The notes under the pieces: generated by a model
Seen by the model: the letters and a program-made list of their open reading frames with translations, nothing else
Databases searched by the model: none
What the model was told of the DNA's origin: nothing
Assembly: GCA_035267045.1 (NCBI GenBank)
Contig: DATFMH010000101.1
Span: 1-10,704, forward strand
Source of the DNA: DATFMH01 sp035267045
GTDB taxonomy: Bacteria > Bacteroidota > Rhodothermia > Balneolales > DATFMH01
Reading direction: 5' to 3'
Length of the DNA stretch: 10,704 nucleotides
Translations under genes and position numbers: made by a program
Part shown: in pieces, positions 1 through 7,241 of the stretch
How positions within the stretch are numbered: the stretch's first letter is position 1
Layout of the letters: every line of letters starts with the position of its first letter

Positions 1-11
1 TTTTTTACTCG

Positions 12-85
12 TCGGGATGACAGGATTTGAACCTGCGACCCCACGGCCCCCAGCCGTGTGCTCTACCGGACTGAGCCACATCCCG
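12..85 (-). tRNA. tRNA-Pro, anticodon GGG
   Basis: A full cloverleaf reads on the minus strand. The acceptor stem CGGGATG (79-85) pairs perfectly with CATCCCG (13-19), and the discriminator is A (position 12). The D stem is GCTC/GAGC. The anticodon stem CACGG/CCGTG (54-58 with 42-46) closes the 7-nt loop CTGGGGG, which puts anticodon GGG at 49-51. The T arm is GCAGG-TTCAAAT-CCTGT. The C1:G72 acceptor pair and A73 are known identity features of bacterial tRNA-Pro, which supports the assignment. No CCA follows the discriminator, so the tail must be added enzymatically. No T-run follows on the minus strand, so no intrinsic terminator is visible. Confidence 0.96.
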
Positions 86-254
86 AGTGTCAAACACAAG
101 AACTAAAATATACCGCTGTTTACTTCAAAACTCAACCTTACGGAGTTATTTTAATTTTACAATTAGAGGGCATGACACAGATTGTAATTTGAGTTATTAA
201 GTGAATAATAGGTAAGTGTTTGGAAACAAAGACACCATGCGCTATGCTCTTGCA

Positions 255-785
255 CTATGTTATATATCGATTATCGATAATTATTGATTGGTTCCTTAGT
301 CTGGCAACCATGATATGTTGTGGTCCGCTTCGTCCACCGCGATATAATTTACCTGTATCTTCAAATCCACCTTTTAAGTAGGTTCGAATGGCTGCTTTAT
401 TTTTGCAGTTGACGGTCAGTGCCACTTTGTTATAATCGGGATAATCAAAAGATATTTTTTTGATAACGGCTATAATGGATGGGACTCCCAATCCCTGTCC
501 CTGTACCCGATGATCCAGGAAAAAGCCTTCCAGCCCCAGTGTTTTGTCATCATCGCAATAATGGGTGATGTCCTCATGCTGCGTATTGATCTGAACATAC
601 CCGATCAGCTCACCATTATTGCGTATAAGATATGGACGTGTTTGCGGTTTGGATTCCAGTTTCTTCAAAATATTGGATACTGGCGAGACGTATGCGTGCT
701 GATGTTTCTGCAATTCGAGTTTCAGAACCTCGGATCGGACCGAATCCTCCATCTTGTTAATAGTAATACTGATATTTTTATTCAT
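255..785 (-). CDS. GNAT family N-acetyltransferase
   Basis: A 176-residue single-domain protein, the usual size for this family. Transfer of an acetyl group from acetyl-CoA to an amine is inferred from the fold. The acetyl-CoA pyrophosphate-binding motif A is at residues about 88-103 (strand EGFFLD followed by VQGQGLG, fitting the Q/R-x-x-G-x-G/A pattern). The downstream part VNCKNKAAIRTYLKGGF (125-141) is the usual motif B helix, in which the Asn and Tyr sit near the CoA. The spacing and the end of the protein recall diamine/polyamine acetyltransferases of the BltD/PaiA type, but the substrate cannot be read from sequence. The ATG at 783-785 lies about 10 nt after the purine-poor TTGGGT, so the Shine-Dalgarno is weak. 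It is the last protein gene before tRNA-Pro. The upstream gap of 189 nt suggests its own promoter. Confidence 0.88.
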   Translation of the reverse strand: MNKNISITINKMEDSVRSEVLKLELQKHQHAYVSPVSNILKKLESKPQTRPYLIRNNGELIGYVQINTQHEDITHYCDDDKTLGLEGFFLDHRVQGQGLGVPSIIAVIKKISFDYPDYNKVALTVNCKNKAAIRTYLKGGFEDTGKLYRGGRSGPQHIMVARLRNQSIIIDNRYIT

Positions 786-835
786 TACCCAAAGACAATT
801 CGGTTGCTGGTTGTTTTCTTTCTTTTTTTTACGAC

Positions 836-856
836 AGACGAAAGCCCGTCTTTTTT
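836..856 (+). terminator. Possible plus-strand intrinsic terminator with no matching gene
   Basis: A 5-bp stem AGACG (836-840) / CGTCT (847-851) with loop AAAGCC runs directly into six T residues (851-856) on the plus strand. The orientation does not fit the minus-strand genes on either side, and no plus-strand gene precedes it. The stem is short, so it may be chance in a T-rich gap; a pyrimidine tract also lies at about 811-830. Confidence 0.25.
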
Positions 857-974
857 GGAAAAAAATATTATCGTATTAATTACCTAAAAAATCAAAGGTA
901 AACCACAGATTCCAGCGGATGCAATAAATTTCCCGCCTGCGGTATTACGCATCGACCGTGATGTCGGCATTCTA

Positions 975-1925
975 TTAATCAGTAACTTTTAAAACGATTT
1001 TTCCACGGCCATGGCCGGTATCAAGCCGTTCATGAGCAATGTTAACCTGTTCAAGCGGCAGGATCTTATCGATGAGTGGTTTAACTTTGCCCTGTTCTAT
1101 CACACGGCTCATTTCCTGCAGGCGCTTTTGTTCACGTGTCAGGAAAACACCGTAGAGGGATAAATTTTTAAATGAAAAGGAAGACAATTGCCCTTCGACA
1201 CCGAGTATAGTTGCAAGGCGTCCAAACGGTCGTGCCGCTTCCTGACTGTCAATTATATTCCCACCGGCTGTGTCGAATACGGCATTGACACCTTTACCGT
1301 CTGTTGCATTCAGTGTTTCTTTGATTACATCCTGTTGCCGGTAGTTTAACGCAACATCAGCTCCAAGGTTCATCAACGTCTCCTGGTTATCAGGTCCGGC
1401 TGTTGCAATTACCCGGGCTCCGGCGGCTATGGCCATCTGTACGGCAAAAGATCCGACGCCACCGGCTCCACCGTGAATAAGAATCGTTTCACCAGGCTGG
1501 ATTTTAAGCCTGCGGATAACCGACTCCCAGGCTGTCCCACCAGCCAGGGGAACGGCGGCGGCTTCCTCATGGGTGAGATTTTTGGGTTTGTGTGCAATAA
1601 TGGAAACCGGTGCGACATTATATTCCGCATAGCTGCCTTTGGCATTTCCGAATATTTGAGGTGTATAATAAACCTCATCTCCTTCTTTAAAATCTGTTAC
1701 ACCGGGTCCCGTTTCTTCAACCACTCCTGAGACATCATATCCTAAAATAGCCGGCATATCCAATTGGGCCCATTTGCCGTCGGCTCGTATTTTAGCATCA
1801 ACAGGATTCGTGCCCGAAGCCTTCACACTGACCAGCACTTCGCCCGGGCCCGGTTTTGGTTTTTCCACTTCCTTCAATTCAAAAACATCGGGTTTGCCAA
1901 ATTGAGAAATGACCATTGCTTTCAT
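975..1925 (-). CDS. Zinc-independent MDR oxidoreductase (quinone oxidoreductase / zeta-crystallin-like)
   Basis: A 316-residue NAD(P)H-dependent medium-chain dehydrogenase/reductase. The N-terminal GroES-like domain (about 1-125) contains the family block around GTNPVDAKIRADG and GYDVSGVVEETG. The Rossmann domain (about 125-260) has the nucleotide-binding loop GGAGGVG at 152-158. The four structural-zinc Cys residues and the catalytic Cys/His of classical alcohol dehydrogenases are absent, placing it with zinc-free quinone/enone reductases; the physiological substrate is unknown. I place the start at the ATG at 1923-1925 because MKAMVISQFG is the canonical beginning of the family. An in-frame ATG 72 nt further upstream (1997) would add a Lys-rich tail with no family counterpart. 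Neither start has a clear Shine-Dalgarno. The YhgN-like gene lies 102 nt upstream. Confidence 0.93.
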   Translation of the reverse strand: MKAMVISQFGKPDVFELKEVEKPKPGPGEVLVSVKASGTNPVDAKIRADGKWAQLDMPAILGYDVSGVVEETGPGVTDFKEGDEVYYTPQIFGNAKGSYAEYNVAPVSIIAHKPKNLTHEEAAAVPLAGGTAWESVIRRLKIQPGETILIHGGAGGVGSFAVQMAIAAGARVIATAGPDNQETLMNLGADVALNYRQQDVIKETLNATDGKGVNAVFDTAGGNIIDSQEAARPFGRLATILGVEGQLSSFSFKNLSLYGVFLTREQKRLQEMSRVIEQGKVKPLIDKILPLEQVNIAHERLDTGHGRGKIVLKVTD

Positions 1926-2027
1926 GATGTACAACTTTTTATGAATGATAATTTTTTTCTTTTTAGTATAACAAGCCTTAATAAAAGGTCGTTTCATGAA
2001 ATTCGGCAGATTTAAGATACCCGGATA

Positions 2028-2621
2028 TTATGTAAGATGAGCTAAAAACTTAACAATACCGGTCATTAGCATTTGAACGGCCACAGTAATAAGAACCATT
2101 CCCATAAGTCTCTCGATAGCAATGAGTCCACGCGTACCTAAAAAACGCCGCAATCCACTGGAAAAAAGCAGGATGATGGATGATGCCAGCCATGCGGCAC
2201 ATAATGCCAATAACCACTCAAGCCAGCGGTGAGGTTCCTGGCTCATTAATAATAATTCCGTTGCCAAAGCGGACGGACCGGCCACGTACGGAATAGCCAG
2301 TGGTACAATAAAAGGTTCTGCACCAATATCCTCCTGCATGGAACTGCCGCGAGTTGGAAAAATCATTTTAATAGCTATTAGTAATAAGATAATGCCTCCC
2401 GCTGCCGTCAATGCCGGACTGGATATGCGTAACATGGTCAATATATATCTTCCGGAAAAAAGGAATATCACCAAAACACCGAGCGCAATCAATAACTCTC
2501 GAATTACTACCTTTTTTTGTCGTTTGGGATCCACATGTTTTAAGGCAGCGAGGAAAAAGCCGATGTTCCCCAATGGATCCATTACCAAAAATAACAGTAA
2601 AAAAGCCGATAATATGGTCAT
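2028..2621 (-). CDS. yhgN: MarC/UPF0056 family membrane protein, YhgN-type
   Basis: A 197-residue integral inner-membrane protein with about six hydrophobic helices (roughly 3-25, 42-60, 70-90, 105-125, 136-157, 170-192). Recognisable family blocks are MDPLGN near the N-terminus, the stretch RELLIALGVL, GGIILLLIAIKMIFP, PFIVPLAIPYVAGPSALAT and the C-terminal ERLMGMVLITVAVQMLMTGI. These match my recollection of Escherichia coli YhgN, which is also 197 residues, more closely than MarC itself. Function is not established for the family; the old link of MarC to multiple antibiotic resistance was not upheld. The ATG at 2619-2621 lacks a Shine-Dalgarno, and no longer start is apparent. It lies 104 nt downstream of the NifX-like gene and 102 nt upstream of the oxidoreductase gene, so an operon is possible but not shown. 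Confidence 0.92.
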   Translation of the reverse strand: MTILSAFLLLFLVMDPLGNIGFFLAALKHVDPKRQKKVVIRELLIALGVLVIFLFSGRYILTMLRISSPALTAAGGIILLLIAIKMIFPTRGSSMQEDIGAEPFIVPLAIPYVAGPSALATELLLMSQEPHRWLEWLLALCAAWLASSIILLFSSGLRRFLGTRGLIAIERLMGMVLITVAVQMLMTGIVKFLAHLT

Positions 2622-2725
2622 TGCACGTTAACTGAATGTTGATCAATTGACTCTGAAAAATCAAACCGTTAAGGTACAAAGAATGGATGATAAAGACGAA
2701 TATCTTAAAAACGACCGTATATCCC

Positions 2726-3079
2726 TTAATGGTGACAGGATCCCATTTCTTCAGGTATACTGCTTGTAAGTTTTCCTGCCAGGTATAGTGAAATGGCCTT
2801 ATCCGGATCTGTTTCAGTTGTAATAACAGGTTTGACGCTCATGGCAGAAAGTCTTTTGAATAAGCCCATCCCCATTCCACCATTGATCAGAACATCAACA
2901 TGTTGTAATGGGTGCGTAGCCTGGTCATGGCTGTTATGAAAGGTCTGTTCTTTTGATAATTCAATGAGTTCCTTATTCGATATTTCTCTATTTATGATAT
3001 TGTAGATTAAAAACCTCCGGCAGCGTCCGGTATGACCCGTAATATTCTTTTTATTATGGTAAGCTACGGCAATTTTCAT
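2726..3079 (-). CDS. NifX/NifB-like cofactor-binding protein (dinitrogenase FeMo-cofactor family)
   Basis: A 117-residue single-domain protein of the Nitro_FeMo-Co (NifX/NafY/NifB C-terminal) fold. The signatures are MKIAVAYHNKKNITGHTGRCRR at the N-terminus (a variant of the usual H-F-G-R-C-x-x-F strand), the glycine loop INGGMGMGLFKRL (65-77) and TTETDPDKAISLYLAGKL (87-104). In nitrogen-fixing bacteria such domains bind or carry iron-sulfur/molybdenum cofactor precursors. Many non-fixing bacteria keep stand-alone copies of uncertain, probably metal- or cluster-related role. It ends in Cys-His-His (115-117), possibly metal-binding. No nif gene is nearby. The start is supported by a good Shine-Dalgarno AGGAGA (3089-3094) 9 nt from the ATG. 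Confidence 0.88.
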   Translation of the reverse strand: MKIAVAYHNKKNITGHTGRCRRFLIYNIINREISNKELIELSKEQTFHNSHDQATHPLQHVDVLINGGMGMGLFKRLSAMSVKPVITTETDPDKAISLYLAGKLTSSIPEEMGSCHH

Positions 3080-3135
3080 TTCTCAATCTCTCCTGATTTC
3101 AGTTAGCAGTTATTAGTAAAAAATTAAATTAACCA

Positions 3136-3271
3136 TTTATCTCGTTACGAGATTCTTTCTCGTAACGAGCAAGCGGACCCCTCTGTGTCCATTTAGATAA
3201 TGTTGGTATGTTAGGCTGGACGCAGATCGTCCGGTTTCGTATTACATCCCACAGGGATATAACGAGATAAA
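3136..3271. repeat. 136-bp segment bounded by 12-bp inverted repeats
   Basis: TTTATCTCGTTA (3136-3147) and TAACGAGATAAA (3260-3271) are exact reverse complements that frame 136 bp without a convincing gene. The left copy overlaps the 12-bp hairpin at 3141-3169. Inside lies another hairpin, CTGGACG (3216-3222) / CGTCCGG (3228-3234), with loop CAGAT and one G-T pair. I see no target-site duplication. It could be a degraded non-autonomous element or a structured RNA region; neither is proven. Confidence 0.45.
3141..3169. repeat. Perfect 12-bp hairpin with near-palindromic arms
   Basis: CTCGTTACGAGA (3141-3152), loop TTCTT, then TCTCGTAACGAG (3158-3169), perfectly paired. Each arm is itself an 11-bp near-palindrome (CTCGT-T-ACGAG), so the site carries four alternating CTCGT/ACGAG units. 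No T-run follows closely on either strand, so this is not a standard intrinsic terminator. It lies downstream of mce and upstream of the NifX-like gene. A dispersed REP-like repeat or a protein-binding site is possible. Confidence 0.7.
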
Positions 3272-3313
3272 GATCATTTTTTATTTGACAGTAACCATCA
3301 CAGGCAGCACTTT

Positions 3314-3745
<432 letters not shown>

Positions 3746-3946
3746 AATGAAGTCTTAATTCCCGTTGATTCTCATTAATAATATAAGAATATACGAATCG
3801 TGCAATTTATCTACTTTATCGTATCTGAATGATTAGTAAACAGATCTTGCCTTATCCAAATCTCTTATTAGCAGTAGTAATTCCGGAACGCAATTCATTA
3901 TAAGACTGTTATCACCAGACATTTCAATCGTTTAATATCATTAGAG

Positions 3947-4429
3947 ATGACGAATCTATATACACTTGAACGGGTTCAACGATTACCTGTGAGTCTTGAG
4001 GAAGCATGGGCGTTTTTTTCTGCACCGAAAAACCTTGCGGATATTACGCCGGATTATATGGGCTTCGAGGTTATTTCCGGCAATAAGGATGTCGAAATTT
4101 ATCCAGGTATGATCATCATATATCGTATCACACCGTTATTAGGTATACCGGTGAAATGGGTGACTGAAATAACTCATGCTGATAGGCCTCTTTTTTTTGT
4201 CGACGAGCAACGTGTTGGTCCGTATTCCCTCTGGCATCATGAACATCACTTTCGGGTTATTGACGGCGGTATTGAGATGACAGACCGGTTAACCTATCAA
4301 ATGCCTTATGGTTTTATCGGGCAAATCGTTCATTTTCTTATCGTCAGTAGACGGATTAAATATATTTTCGATTATCGATATTCGATATTAAAAGGAAAAT
4401 TCGGGGTCAGCATAGGACAAAGAGCATAG
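3947..4429 (+). CDS. SRPBCC-family (START/Bet v 1-like) ligand-binding protein
   Basis: The only convincing plus-strand protein gene, 160 residues. It opens with a strand and helix typical of the fold (LERVQRLPVSLEEAWAFFSAPKNLADITPDYMGFEVI), followed by the alternating strands VKWVTEITHADRPLFFVDEQRVGPYSLWHHEHHFRVIDGGIEMTDRLTYQMPYGFIG and a long C-terminal helix (about 126-150). This is the common SRPBCC pattern in which a helix-grip cavity binds a hydrophobic ligand. The actual ligand is unknown. Genomes often annotate these as polyketide-cyclase-like or, misleadingly, cell-division-inhibitor-like proteins. The ATG at 3947 follows ATTAGAG directly, so the Shine-Dalgarno is poor. It is divergent from mce (201-nt shared gap) and convergent with the patatin operon. 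Confidence 0.83.
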   Translation: MTNLYTLERVQRLPVSLEEAWAFFSAPKNLADITPDYMGFEVISGNKDVEIYPGMIIIYRITPLLGIPVKWVTEITHADRPLFFVDEQRVGPYSLWHHEHHFRVIDGGIEMTDRLTYQMPYGFIGQIVHFLIVSRRIKYIFDYRYSILKGKFGVSIGQRA

Positions 4430-4511
4430 TGTAAAAGGGTAAACTGGTATAATACTATATTCAGGATAAAGTATAATATATTAACATTCCAATACGGGAC
4501 CATTTCTTTAA

Positions 4512-4838
4512 CTATGGGACCATCTTTAAAATAGAACCTGCGACCGTTTCCAGCATAGCCCTTTGTAATTTATCTTTTTGAGCTATAGCCAATCCTGTAT
4601 TTTTGAGTGTTTCCATTCGCATCAGATCTTTTTGTCCCTCTAATAAATACTCCAGATCATCTTTCGTCAGCTGCCCTTTAACGACCATCTGCAGCCACTC
4701 ATCCAACTTTACATGTGTTTGTAATGCAAAATCGGTCCCATCTTTTATTATGGCATCTTTATATTGGCTGCCATATTCTTTGGCCAACTCTCCAAGATTC
4801 TTTTTTAAGGTGTTTAAAAAATCATTGAAATGGATCAT
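4512..4838 (-). CDS. Hypothetical 108-residue helical protein, last gene of the patatin operon
   Basis: I do not recognise this family. The protein is rich in Lys, Leu, Glu and Asp, has no signal peptide and no membrane segment, and reads as nearly all helix. Helices are suggested at about 1-22, 40-55, 57-80 and 82-106, with heptad-like Leu/Met spacing in the last two. It has no Cys and a single His near the middle. A strong Shine-Dalgarno GGGGAGG (4848-4854) stands 9 nt from the ATG at 4836-4838, only 1 nt after the lipoprotein stop, so translation is probably coupled. Its place as third gene behind a phospholipase and a lipoprotein suggests a partner or accessory role for one of them (inference). 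No terminator hairpin is visible after it. Confidence 0.8.
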   Translation of the reverse strand: MIHFNDFLNTLKKNLGELAKEYGSQYKDAIIKDGTDFALQTHVKLDEWLQMVVKGQLTKDDLEYLLEGQKDLMRMETLKNTGLAIAQKDKLQRAMLETVAGSILKMVP

Positions 4839-4839
4839 A

Positions 4840-5283
4840 TCATTTAACCTCCCCGGGTTTCATTTTTCCACTTTCCAGTTCTATGATGGTGTCAAAAGCC
4901 CGGGATACCTGATCCCTGGCTTCTTTAATAAAAAATGGTGAAAGTGAGGATTTATCTTTCCACCGTTTTAGAAATCCTCCTAAAAGATGACGGTCCGGGC
5001 TGATCATGATTTTCCATTGTAGTGTTGTAATATCATTTTCAGGGCGGCCTTTGGCGTATTCATAAGCTTCATCCAGGTTTTTATTTAATTCTGTCACTTC
5101 CTTTTCATGAGATTTAAAGGGCTCATCAGCCTTGTTCATGAGGGCAAGTGATTCCACCTTCAGCGTGATGTCTTGTTGATAGGCTTGTTCACTGAACAGA
5201 GATATACTGTTACTGCAGCCGGATAAGGAAAAAAGGAGTGCAGCTATTCCTAAGTATCTATACCATTTTGCCAGGTTATTCAT
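4840..5283 (-). CDS. Small putative lipoprotein of the patatin operon
   Basis: A 147-residue protein with a type II signal peptide: a charged start (Lys6, Arg9), a hydrophobic core LGIAALLFSL (11-20) and lipobox LSGC with Cys23 as the lipidation site. It is therefore expected on the periplasmic side of a membrane, anchored by its lipid. The mature part is about 125 residues, polar and mostly helical (for example 72-95, ESLALMNKADEPF and the KEVTELNKNLDEAYEYAKG segment), with no enzyme motif that I recognise. It starts 16 nt after the patatin stop codon and ends 1 nt before the helical protein's ATG, so all three should be one transcript. A GGGG stretch 8 nt upstream of the ATG serves as a modest ribosome site. 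Function unknown. Confidence 0.85.
   Translation of the reverse strand: MNNLAKWYRYLGIAALLFSLSGCSNSISLFSEQAYQQDITLKVESLALMNKADEPFKSHEKEVTELNKNLDEAYEYAKGRPENDITTLQWKIMISPDRHLLGGFLKRWKDKSSLSPFFIKEARDQVSRAFDTIIELESGKMKPGEVK
4848..4854 (-). promoter_or_regulatory. Shine-Dalgarno inside the lipoprotein gene, for translational coupling
   Basis: GGGGAGG on the minus strand, 9 nt before the ATG of the 108-residue helical protein. It lies within the last codons of the lipoprotein gene, whose TGA (4840-4842) is separated from the next ATG by one base. This arrangement supports coupled translation and stoichiometric production of the two proteins. Confidence 0.75.
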
Positions 5284-5299
5284 AAATTAAACCCCATTA

Positions 5300-7009
5300 T
5301 TATCGTAATAAATTAAAAGTTGTAAGCTCCTCCGTTATTTTTGTCATAATATAGTCGATTAACTTTTTTCGTTTAAGAAAAGCAACTGCTTTTGCCATTC
5401 GCCGTGGTATAGTATGATCGATATACTGATTCAGTAGTTGGTTGATAACCACTTTTGTGCGGAAATGAATTTGTTTGCGCAGTATTGTAAGATTGGTTTC
5501 TTCCATTTTGATAGCATTCCAGATAACAGGCTGTATGGAATCATTGGCACTGCCCATCAGGGGAATAATAGGGAGCACCCGTTTTCCGTTTTCATCCAGG
5601 GATAACCGATCAAAATCACTATCACTATAATTACTGAATACCGGGTTGTTACGTGCTTTATCAAGGGGAAGCACGAAATGCTTCCTCAGAAACAGCTGAC
5701 AATTACGACGTCCCAGCTGAAAATCGTGAATACGGAATTTTTCGGATAAGAAACCTCCAAAGCCACCAAGGCAACCGGAAGCGATAGGATGAGGGGCAAT
5801 AGTATCATCGGGATTTCTGCGGGAAGGAGCAATCAGGTACCGGCTGAATATATCAGAAGAATTTGCCAGTATGAGATCTTCCGGCTTGAACCGTGCCTGA
5901 TCTATTAAACTGCCATAGAGCTTTCCGAAAACCTTCAATATATCATAATCCTTAAAGTCACTGGCTGCAAGTAAGGCAGATTTTTTATTGTTGGGAAATG
6001 GATCTACCATGAGTATGGCACGGTGTGTCTGATCCGGTTCCCTTGGATTGAAACCATCCTCACCTGCCAGACAGTCATGCGCCAGGTCAAATGGTTCATT
6101 ATCCATAACGCCACCGTCTACGGAAACAAAATTATAAATATCGGAATGATGTTCAGGCCATGCCGGATGGATGGGAACCTGACGAATACAATCAAAATGA
6201 GGCCCAAAATTATCCGGCCGCTGTGCAATCGTCCACTTGCGGTAATCATAATTAGAAAAAGGACGTTGAATGAACCTTGGTGCAAGTCCACCGGGAAAAG
6301 CGCCTGTTGCGAGGGCTGATTCCTTTAATATTTGCCAGTGAGTGTGTGAAGGATCGTTTGGTTTCAGCCAAACGGCTTCTTTGTCATGAGGATTATCATG
6401 ACTTAATGTGAAGTGCATATAGTCGCCATGCTGATCCACGGAATATTCACTTTTACCACTGTTACCCAGAAACCCGATGTCGTAAGGAATACCTTGCAAA
6501 TTGGTAAGAGTGAGATACAGTTGAAGCTGATCTGAAAGCCACCGGGGGCGCTGATTATTCGGGATAAACGATAATGTTTCTTTTGCGATGTTTTCCAGAA
6601 CAGTGGAATCCAGAATTGATAGAACAGGGCTGTTTTTAGAAGCAAGGTCATTCGTTTTTAGAAGCTTACTAATATCTATGCTCCGTACCCAGGCATTATA
6701 AAGTTGATTATGTTTAACTTCATGAGATGTTGGTTCACGGCCGGGAAGTACTGTGATCGGACTGTAAGATCCGTTAATCATAGCGGACACGATGGCTCCT
6801 GTCATGCCCCCGGCTGAGGCACCGGCAATAACTTTTAGCCGGACCTCGTGCCGTGGAACATGGGGTTCGTTGCGTTCGATAGCGCTCTCCCATTCGTTTA
6901 ATGCCTGAAGAAGAAAATCTATTACACCCGCGGTATAGGCTCCGGCTGATATGGCACCTGCCATGACTAAGCCTATTTCAAATGGTGCATTGGATGTAGT
7001 TGCGGACAT
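5300..7009 (-). CDS. Patatin-like phospholipase
   Basis: A 569-residue putative serine acyl hydrolase with a Ser-Asp dyad. The nucleophile elbow is GASAGG with Ser65, preceded by RLKVIA (a strand). The catalytic Asp is Asp298 in SVDGGVMDNEPFD. The oxyanion-hole loop, usually GGGxRG, reads GLVMAGAISAGAYTAGV (13-29) and has lost the Arg and two glycines. The C-terminal third contains GCLGGFGGFLSEKFRIHDFQLGRRNCQ, which recurs in long bacterial patatin-like proteins, and ends in an amphipathic, Lys/Arg-rich helical region. Patatins release fatty acids from phospholipids or related esters; the substrate here is unknown. No signal peptide or membrane span is seen, so it should be made in the cytosol. 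AGAGGGG (7014-7020) precedes the ATG by 4 nt. First gene of the three-gene operon. Confidence 0.92.
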   Translation of the reverse strand: MSATTSNAPFEIGLVMAGAISAGAYTAGVIDFLLQALNEWESAIERNEPHVPRHEVRLKVIAGASAGGMTGAIVSAMINGSYSPITVLPGREPTSHEVKHNQLYNAWVRSIDISKLLKTNDLASKNSPVLSILDSTVLENIAKETLSFIPNNQRPRWLSDQLQLYLTLTNLQGIPYDIGFLGNSGKSEYSVDQHGDYMHFTLSHDNPHDKEAVWLKPNDPSHTHWQILKESALATGAFPGGLAPRFIQRPFSNYDYRKWTIAQRPDNFGPHFDCIRQVPIHPAWPEHHSDIYNFVSVDGGVMDNEPFDLAHDCLAGEDGFNPREPDQTHRAILMVDPFPNNKKSALLAASDFKDYDILKVFGKLYGSLIDQARFKPEDLILANSSDIFSRYLIAPSRRNPDDTIAPHPIASGCLGGFGGFLSEKFRIHDFQLGRRNCQLFLRKHFVLPLDKARNNPVFSNYSDSDFDRLSLDENGKRVLPIIPLMGSANDSIQPVIWNAIKMEETNLTILRKQIHFRTKVVINQLLNQYIDHTIPRRMAKAVAFLKRKKLIDYIMTKITEELTTFNLLR

Positions 7010-7202
7010 AGAACCCCTCTGGTGTAACTGTTTACCCGTTAGTATTAAGAGTATTAGATAAGGGGTTTGTTACAAAAAAGGATAAGGATATGATAATAAA
7101 TTTTTAGGGACGATAAATATTATAGGATGCGCGAGAATATTAAGATGTGAAATTTGAAAGAATCAATCGCTAAACACTAACTATTATTTATCAAATAGGC
7201 AT

Positions 7203-7235
7203 AAAAAAAGCCCCTGATAATATTACTCAGGAGCT
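7203..7235 (-). terminator. Intrinsic terminator after the DUF4242 gene
   Basis: On the minus strand a 9-bp stem, AGCTCCTGA (7227-7235) with TCAGGGGCT (7209-7217), pairs fully with one U-G pair around a 9-nt loop and runs straight into seven T residues (7203-7209). It begins only 6 nt beyond the stop codon, so it ends DUF4242 transcription and separates that unit from the patatin operon. Confidence 0.9.
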
Positions 7236-7241
7236 CAACTT

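Noticed and set aside
12..85. tRNA-Pro as an integration site of a genomic island
   Set aside because: No integrase and no repeat of the tRNA 3' end is present in the window.
230..258. Repetitive-looking text just after the GNAT gene (GCGCTATG, then GCACTATG)
   Set aside because: It recalls a common intergenic repeat but holds only two imperfect units; too little to call.
510..887. Plus-strand open frame of 125 codons opposite the GNAT gene
   Set aside because: It lies almost wholly antisense to a well-supported acetyltransferase, its product has no family features, and its codon pattern is the complement of that gene.
1926..1997. 24-codon upstream extension of the MDR oxidoreductase
   Set aside because: The Lys-rich extension has no counterpart in the family, the canonical N-terminus starts at the ATG at 1925, and there is no Shine-Dalgarno favouring the upstream ATG.
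2338..2679. Several open frames on both strands across the YhgN-type gene (2338-2631 and 2411-2635 plus, 2368-2679 minus)
   Set aside because: They overlap a clear six-helix membrane protein and look like shadows with no domain signal.
4496..4523. Direct repeat GGGACCAT at 4496-4503 and 4516-4523
   Set aside because: Two 8-bp copies around a stop codon are within chance or a small local duplication; no element lies between them.
6403..6651. 82-codon minus-strand frame inside the patatin gene
   Set aside because: It is an alternative frame of the same strand within intact patatin sequence; the main frame is unbroken, so there is no frameshift to explain.
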